Assembly: GCA_038501625.1 (NCBI GenBank)
Contig: JAZAYU010000182.1
Span: forward strand, 620,001-684,000
From: Corbicula japonica
Lineage: Eukaryota; Mollusca; Bivalvia; Venerida; Cyrenidae
Direction: 5' to 3'
Length of the DNA: 64,000 nucleotides
The notes under the pieces are model-generated. The model saw nothing but the letters and a program-made list of their open reading frames with translations. It was not told the origin of the DNA and ran no database searches. Below, one piece after another: positions 58,901 to 64,000 of the stretch; the stretch's first letter is position 1; each line of letters starts with the position of its first letter. The position numbers and the translations under genes were made by a program.

Positions 58901-60130
58901 GTATGAAAGACAACAGTGCAACCGTCTTCAGGTTTTAGTCTTTTCGCCCCACGCCGTATCTGATGTGTCAGTTTGATAAATTTTAGAAAATAAGAAGTTG
59001 AAATCCCGCGGCGGACCGGGTATCATGTTTCCATCCTCCATGGCGCCCGTGGACCACAAGCAGCACATGCTGGACGCCAGACATACGTCACTATCGATGA
59101 CGTCATCAGGCAATCACCATCCAGACCCAGCTCCAAGGTATGTTAATATAAACTTATAACAAAATTATTGCTTTATAAGACATTGATCTGAATGAGTTTA
59201 GTTTCAGAATTTAAGAACGAATTATTTTGTTTTCAGAATTAATGAACGAATTCTTTTGTTTTCAGGCACTGAAAACAAAATAATGATTTATGAACGCAAA
59301 ATTAATGAACGAATTACATTTGTATTTTGTTTTCAGAATAAAAGATTTTTTAGAATAAATGAACGAATTACTTCGTACTAAATCTGCCTTCGATAAAACA
59401 AAGTTAATTAATCATGTTTGATCGATTTCAGCATTTTATAAACATTAAAAATGTAAGCCGCAACTGCATCAATGAAGGAATTTAATTTCAGCATATAATT
59501 AACATTAAATAACTGTAAGCCACAAATGTATCAATAACGCAATTTAATTTAAACTTAGAAAAAGCATTAACAATTGTAAGCCACAAGTCTATCAATGAAG
59601 GAATTTAATATAACCTTAAGCAAATTATAAACATTAAAATTGTATGCCTTAATTGTACCAATGAAGACATTTCAGAGTAGATGCAATAAATATATATTAT
59701 TTTCTACAGAACAGAAAAACTACAGTGTAACGTGGCATTTAAAAAATATATTTTCAGTCGAATGGATTCCATGACACCCCGAACGCCGAAATCCGTAGTT
59801 TCTTTCGGAAACATGCATCTTGATCTCGTGCGAGAGACGACCAGTTCTGTGATATTTTCTCCCGGGAATCCAGCACCTTGGTCCAAGAAACCACCGAAAG
59901 ATTCTGACAGCTTCGAGTTAGGTAAAAAAAACGGCGTTGGAGGTGTTGAACCTACAAATGACAATGCTAAAGTTCCTTCGACAAAAGGAAAGAAAAACAA
60001 ACGACAAAAGAAGAAGAAACACTCGTTCGGTAAAAAGATGAAGATACATGATTCAGTGGACAGCTCAAGAAACCATAAACAGTCTCGAAACAATAATCGC
60101 TATTCTCCTATGGAGCATATAAGAATCTAA
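55737..60130 (+). CDS. Sushi (CCP) domain transmembrane protein, 3' five exons
   Basis: Five plus-strand exons join in phase: 55737-55910, 56259-56426, 56929-57081, 58987-59137, 59758-60130 (stop TAA). They encode two Sushi domains, a membrane-spanning helix and a cytoplasmic tail of about 180 residues, so the product is a type I membrane protein with its Sushi domains outside the cell. Sushi domains bind complement factors, lectin partners or other surface proteins; the partner here is unknown. The first visible exon starts in phase 1 without a signal peptide, so 5' exons lie upstream or in the gap. The tail is Ser/Pro-rich and ends in a strongly basic block (KGKKNKRQKKKK). I do not recognise an orthologue. 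Confidence 0.85.
56259..56426 (+). CDS. Exon: Sushi domain B
   Basis: Phase 1 to phase 1. VKCSDLSSVTGGQYTVSSDG, then QLSCASGYTLTG, TIQCLNNGSWSHSQSSC. Four Cys and the N-G-x-W motif are present. It is clearly paralogous to Sushi A (S-G-x-x-T-x-x-x-D-G, then C-x-x-G). Confidence 0.9.
56929..57081 (+). CDS. Exon: stalk and transmembrane helix
   Basis: Phase 1 to phase 1. A short Ser/Ala stalk (SASASTAAADDKGGSS) is followed by about 24 hydrophobic residues (LLPAVIVLAILVGILAVIFV and on) and a basic stop-transfer IKKIK. Two in-phase AG acceptors six bases apart (56927-56928 and 56933-56934) may both be used, giving or removing two residues. Confidence 0.85.
57165..58815. repeat. Short duplicated blocks around the composite element
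   Basis: AATTTACTAAATTCTTTGT with AAGTGATGTxAGTTxATGTT and TTTGTATATCAACTG occurs at about 57171-57232 and again, rearranged, at 58690-58810. Confidence 0.7.
57562..58686. repeat. Composite palindromic element in Sushi-gene intron
   Basis: Outer arms AAGGATTGAATCGATAGTTG (57562 on) and its inverse near 58653-58686 (ATCATCAAAAATCGATTCAA) enclose two strong palindromes. One is 57593-57750 with arms of about 79 bases and tip GTGGAGTCCGAAGGACTCCAC minus one base. The other is 58566-58652 with tip GTGAAGCCCTTCGGGCTTCA. Confidence 0.85.
58987..59137 (+). CDS. Exon: cytoplasmic tail, part 1
   Basis: Phase 1 to phase 2. It reads NKKLKSRGGPGIMFPSSMAP, then DHKQHMLDARHTSLSMTSSG and NHHPDPAP. No known signalling motif is obvious; it is rich in Ser, His and Pro. 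Confidence 0.78.
59190..59680. repeat. Degenerate tandem repeats in last Sushi-gene intron
   Basis: First a block of ATGAACGAATTxxTTTGTTTTCAG units (about 59205-59375), then about four units of roughly 60-70 bp with TGTAAGCCACAA, ATCAATGAAGGAATTTAAT and AAACATTAAA (about 59430-59675). Confidence 0.75.
59758..60130 (+). CDS. Exon: cytoplasmic tail, part 2, and stop
   Basis: Phase 2 to stop, 373 bp. TP repeats (MTPRTPKSVVSFG), SPGNPAPWSKKPPK, then KGKKNKRQKKKKHSFGKKMK and an ending EHIRI. The basic block resembles a nuclear localisation or phosphoinositide-binding stretch. AATAAA at 60236 follows the stop by about 105 bases. Confidence 0.85.
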
Positions 60131-60235
60131 GTTTAAAGACGATTGCGGACTTGTCCGATTTTACAACATTATGAATTTTATATTAGCACCGTTTGCATAA
60201 ATTAAGCGCTTTTAGGATTGTTAGTTTCAGGGAAA

Positions 60236-60241
60236 AATAAA
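60236..60241 (+). promoter_or_regulatory. Candidate polyadenylation signal of the Sushi gene
   Basis: AATAAA about 105 bases after the TAA stop, the first canonical signal downstream. In AT-rich DNA this can occur by chance. Confidence 0.4.
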
Positions 60242-60244
60242 TTA

Positions 60245-61450
60245 AACAATCTATTGACAAGGGAGAGACTTTTTCCTAGATAATACCTTTAAATCAACCT
60301 TTGTTTGTCTCTGTTCAATGATTTTGATTGTGTCATGCAAACGGTTAACTTGTAAAATTCATAACATTGTGAAAACGTAAAACTACTGCAAACATCTACA
60401 AGGTTATGATTGGCCTAATATAGGTGAAAAAAGGATTCTTGGTTCCATGGTGATTCAAAGACTTAATCTCTTCATGCATCATAAATGTGCTCTTACTATC
60501 ATGCATTATTCTCTAGATAGGCAGTACCTAGAAATAAAAAAAACAACACAACCCCAAGATTTAATCGTTAGCATCCTTTCAAACAGACACTTTAAATTGT
60601 TTAACACCTATTCATTCAGCACATGTTATATAATTTTTATTGTTTCTTGTTGAAAGTTAATTAAAAATAAAAATCCCAATTTAGTTAACAGATTTGTTAA
60701 AATCGACGTATCAAATTGACGTATGTTAAAGCCGTCTCGGCTATAGTTGACATGTAGCTCATGTTCGCTCGCTGAGGGTTGGATATCGTCAATACGAAGG
60801 CAGAGTAGAGGAAGCGTTTTTAAAAGAGGTTGTTTCGAGGTTCTTTTAAGCGCATATGAGCTTTCAGGCAAGGCACGAAAGAGCTAATGTTCACTAACAA
60901 TATTGATGTTTAGTATATTCTTTCTTCAATAAAGCATGGATGTCTGTTGTTCAGAAACGTTCGTGATGTTTCAGATATTGAAAACAATGACATCTCCAGT
61001 ATAGCAGAGTAGAAATAGTTTCATTCTCTTAACTACGAATGATATTGCAACATAGCTCTTATCTAGATGATTTCAATAATTGAATGAACAGCATATAACG
61101 TGCACAACAGAGATTAAATTACATACATACAAATGCTGTTTTGTTCTACAACAATTTTGAAACAAGCTTGGCATGCGTTTTTGACTTTCTAATGCTCTAT
61201 TTATTATCCTTTAATTTATCCTGGTAGGGATTATAAGTATATAACCTTTACAAAACTCTTTATTAAAACGTTTCGGCCATTGGCCTTCTTCAGTTTTTAA
61301 TGCTTCAACACTTCACTTTACATTTTCTTTCTTTTACATTGAACACACAGGAAGTATAAATTATATAATGTTGACATGACGTCCTTAACGTCATCATCGA
61401 CGTCTGACGTCGCGCCAGTCCCACAGAGACTTTTTTGCGCCAAATTTCTA
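60245..61450. other. Intergenic stretch
   Basis: No coding exon recognised. At 61268-61293 a small palindromic motif occurs (CGTTTCGGCCATTGGCCTTC, then TTCAG), of a kind I associate with Penelope-like element termini; it lies on the strand opposite to the ORF that follows. Confidence 0.5.
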
Positions 61451-61494
61451 AAAAATGATTTTTATACATGATCATTATAAATTCTCAGGTAAGA

Positions 61495-61655
61495 TAATAA
61501 TGATAATCACAATTGATGATTATAATTATGGTGATAATGATGACTTAGATGTTGGCCATGATGGTGATGACAATGCTGATAATGATGATGATGATGGTGG
61601 TGTTAGTGACAATGAAAGAGCTGACTCTGATGGGGATGATGATGGTGATGATAAT
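61495..61655. repeat. GAT microsatellite
   Basis: Imperfect GATGAT/GGTGAT run directly before the Penelope-like ORF; it supplies a false Met-rich N-terminal extension to that ORF. Confidence 0.9.
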
Positions 61656-63650
61656 ATGTGCAAGTGCCGACTCACTGAAAATAGCAGAAAAAAATGTTAA
61701 GAATATAGCAAACGAAATGTTGAGGAACGGACTTATAAGCAAAGAGCTGCGAAATTATCTAATCCCAAAGTACACAAAATCAGGAAAACTAAAAGGAAAT
61801 CCAAAGATTCACAAGGAGGGGCATCCCATAAGGACGATTGTGGATTGTGGTGGTACACCGACAGAAAGAATGGCGGAAATAGCTGAAAAAGAGTTAGACG
61901 AATATGTAAAAGGGACCCCAAGCTACATACAGGACACTACAGACTTTCTTAATGTAATAGAGAATTATAATAGAAAAATTGATAGCGAAGTTATTTTATT
62001 CTGCTTTGATGTGGTAAAGCTCTATCCATCGATTCCCAAAGAAGATGGTATTAGACAATGCAGGAAAGCATTAGAATCAAGGACAATACAAAAACTAAGT
62101 ACAGAGGGGGTCATGAAAATGATAGAAACTGTTATTAATAACAATATATTCAATTTTGATGGAATCGAATACCGACAAACTGAAGGCGTTGCGATTGGTT
62201 CAAAACTTGGAAAAAATTTTGCTTGTACATTCATGCGACTTTGGGATGAAGAGCTTGGCAAGTATAAGAAGCAACCAAGTCTTTACAAACGCTTCATCGA
62301 TGATGGATTTGGAGTGTGGGAACACGGCATTGACGAACTTTACAACTTCCATACATTCGCTAATTCAATACATAAAAACATAAAAGTTGAGTTACGATGG
62401 AGCATGAAGAAAATAGAATTTCTGGACACAGTTGTTATTAAGAATAATGATGGTCGCTTGTACACAGACTTATACTCTAAACCTACGGATAAACACATGT
62501 ACTTACAGTCCAAATCAGGTCACCCAAATACGATGAAAAAGGCAGTCCCATACGGTCTTGGGATCAGAATAAAAAGAATATGCTCAAAACCAAAAGATTA
62601 TCTAGCTCACAGACAAGAACTAAAAAAACAATCACGAATGAGAGGATACAGTGGAAGGTTTATTGAAAGTCAGCTTCAAAAGGTAGATAAAAAGAACAGG
62701 AATGATCTTTTAAGCTATAAGCAGAGAATAAAAGAACAGAACGGCAGGGTACCACTAGTAATGACATTTAAGAGACAGCTTCCAAATATCCACACAATAG
62801 TCCAGAAACATATGACAACACTTCACAAATCAACAAGAATGAAACAGATTTTTATACAACCACCATTAGTAGCCTACAGAAGAGACACAAATATAAGCGA
62901 CATCCTAATACATGGAAAACTAAACAGATTAATGAAAACAAGAACAACAGCAGAAATACAATGTACTCAAGCGTGTAAGGTATGTGATGCATTTAGAAGA
63001 GGCAATGATATATTCCAAAGTAAAGGAACGAGTCCACCATGCCCAACTGCCCATTGCAGTTCTACCAACCTAGTATATGGACTTACATGCAGCACATGCA
63101 AGAAACTTGTTTATATAGGCGAGACTGGGAGATCTGTTTTGGAACGTTTCAAAGAGCATGACGCAGACATAAGACTAAAACGTAATACAGCAGTGGCACG
63201 ACACTTTACAACTACAAAACATTCATCAAACAATCTGGGTTTAGTAATTCTGGAATTAATAAAAGACACTTCGAAGTACTACAGGAAACTGAGAGAAGTA
63301 CACTGGATCCAACAATTACAGACAGAAGTACCGAATGGATTGAATACAAAGACTGACATGAACATTCTTTGGGCGAAAGCATATTAAATGCATTACCCAT
63401 AAAGAACAGATCTTTAATCTTTAAGCAGACATCATTAACTATTTATTTGATAATGTGATGTATATGATAACAGTCAATAACTTTTAATTTTGGCATAATA
63501 GTTAAATAGGTGAGATGTCTGAATTAACCACTGTGACATTGTAAAAGAATTTATTTATATATATAATTTTTTATTTATTTATTTATTTTTTTTTTGTATA
63601 GAATTTACAGTAGAAGTAACTGTACACATCAACAATTTTAAATTACCTGC
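61648..63650 (+). mobile_element. Penelope-like retroelement, 5'-truncated
   Basis: It spans from the end of the GAT microsatellite to about the TCA tract. It contains an intact RT/GIY-YIG reading frame but lacks the N-terminal part of the RT region and any clear terminal repeat. 5' truncation is common for retroelements integrated by target-primed reverse transcription. The exact ends are not determined. Confidence 0.82.
61660..63387 (+). CDS. Penelope-like reverse transcriptase with GIY-YIG endonuclease (5' partial)
   Basis: The open frame begins at an ATG at 61549 inside the microsatellite (612 residues); element-derived sequence starts near residue 38. Motifs by residue: GNPKIHKEGHPIRTIVD (RT2-like, about 83-99), FDVVKLYPSIP with the first catalytic Asp at 154, EGVAIGSKLGKNFACTF (motif B), FIDD at 249-252 replacing YADD, FLDTVV and LYSKPTDKHMYL. 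A zinc-finger-like C-x3-C-x2-C lies at 472-479. The GIY-YIG nuclease starts NLVYGLTCSTC (507 on) with VYIGETGRS (521 on), then FKEH and VARHF. RT plus C-terminal GIY-YIG defines the canonical Penelope class. No stop or frameshift interrupts it, so the insertion is young. Confidence 0.93.
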   Translation, partial: ASADSLKIAEKNVKNIANEMLRNGLISKELRNYLIPKYTKSGKLKGNPKIHKEGHPIRTIVDCGGTPTERMAEIAEKELDEYVKGTPSYIQDTTDFLNVIENYNRKIDSEVILFCFDVVKLYPSIPKEDGIRQCRKALESRTIQKLSTEGVMKMIETVINNNIFNFDGIEYRQTEGVAIGSKLGKNFACTFMRLWDEELGKYKKQPSLYKRFIDDGFGVWEHGIDELYNFHTFANSIHKNIKVELRWSMKKIEFLDTVVIKNNDGRLYTDLYSKPTDKHMYLQSKSGHPNTMKKAVPYGLGIRIKRICSKPKDYLAHRQELKKQSRMRGYSGRFIESQLQKVDKKNRNDLLSYKQRIKEQNGRVPLVMTFKRQLPNIHTIVQKHMTTLHKSTRMKQIFIQPPLVAYRRDTNISDILIHGKLNRLMKTRTTAEIQCTQACKVCDAFRRGNDIFQSKGTSPPCPTAHCSSTNLVYGLTCSTCKKLVYIGETGRSVLERFKEHDADIRLKRNTAVARHFTTTKHSSNNLGLVILELIKDTSKYYRKLREVHWIQQLQTEVPNGLNTKTDMNILWAKAY

Positions 63651-63653
63651 TTT

Positions 63654-63655
<2 letters not shown>

Positions 63656-63744
<89 letters not shown>

Positions 63745-64000
63745 ACAACAACATCATCATCATCATCATCAACAACATCATCATCATCGTCATCAATGCA
63801 ACTACAATTACCATTATCATCATCATTATTAACATATCACCATCACAGCCACCACTACCATGATGATGAACATCATCGACATTATCATCATCACCATCAT
63901 CATAGTGGCAACTACCACCTGACTGTAATCATAAACATCAGAGCCACCACCTTCATCATCATCATCACCACTACCATCGGGATCACCATCACCATTAACT
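63656..64000. repeat. TCA/CAT microsatellite to the window edge
   Basis: A pure (TCA)n run from about 63656 to 63745 continues as interrupted CATCAT/CACCAT sequence to the right edge. Confidence 0.95.

Noticed and set aside
61245..61320. Hammerhead-ribozyme-like core on the minus strand (CTGAAGA, GGCC-AAT-GGCC, GAAAC, GTA)
   Set aside because: Stem II would form but has an extra A, stem III is only about two pairs, and the stem I strands do not pair. Not supported as a ribozyme.

Overview
The window is eukaryotic, almost certainly from a bivalve mollusc. Genes are split into short exons with GT-AG introns, the DNA is AT-rich, and it is packed with small non-autonomous transposons, tRNA-derived SINE sequence, satellites and microsatellites. 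The bivalve assignment is an inference from the style of the repeats and proteins; no database was searched.

Three coding units are supported. (1) On the minus strand, about 0.5-32.5 kb, I assembled 22 exons whose splice phases agree at every junction (4218 coding bases, about 1406 residues). They encode a large cysteine-rich extracellular protein. From the N-terminal side it has an acidic Ser/Asp-rich exon, a Lys/Ser-rich exon made of a 36-bp repeat, the end of a helical Cys module, a Ly6/uPAR (LU) domain, more Cys modules, two WAP domains, two Kunitz domains, Cys modules, a second LU domain with a furin-like site behind it, and further Cys modules. The chain is open at both ends: the C-terminal exons run off the left edge and no signal-peptide exon was found. 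One Kunitz exon has an in-frame TAA. (2) On the plus strand, 55.7-60.1 kb, the 3' half of a type I membrane protein: two Sushi/CCP exons, a transmembrane exon and two cytoplasmic exons ending in a very basic tail. Its 5' exons are not visible; a 500-N assembly gap lies just upstream. (3) On the plus strand, 61.66-63.39 kb, an unbroken but 5'-truncated Penelope-like element ORF (reverse transcriptase plus GIY-YIG endonuclease).

Repeat layout. From 0 to 33.6 kb (introns of gene 1) two MITE families dominate: a TTAA-flanked element of about 140-250 bp and a near-perfect hairpin of about 150 bp carrying CCAAT motifs. Larger DNA transposons have visible target-site duplications: hAT-like (8 bp), several TA-flanked elements, and one Tigger-like copy broken by a hAT copy. 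From 33.7 to 42.3 kb the sequence is AT-rich and gene-poor with old local duplications. From 42.3 to 48.5 kb lie a satellite with a three-monomer higher-order repeat, a 1.6-kb element with GGAAGTGTCTCC ends, and two arrays of CACGATAGACGGACG-like repeats whose flanks are inverted to each other. From 51.4 to 54.9 kb a direct duplication flanks a PIF/Harbinger-like element and runs into a palindromic TTCCGATCGGAA array at the gap. The introns of the Sushi gene hold strong palindromes.
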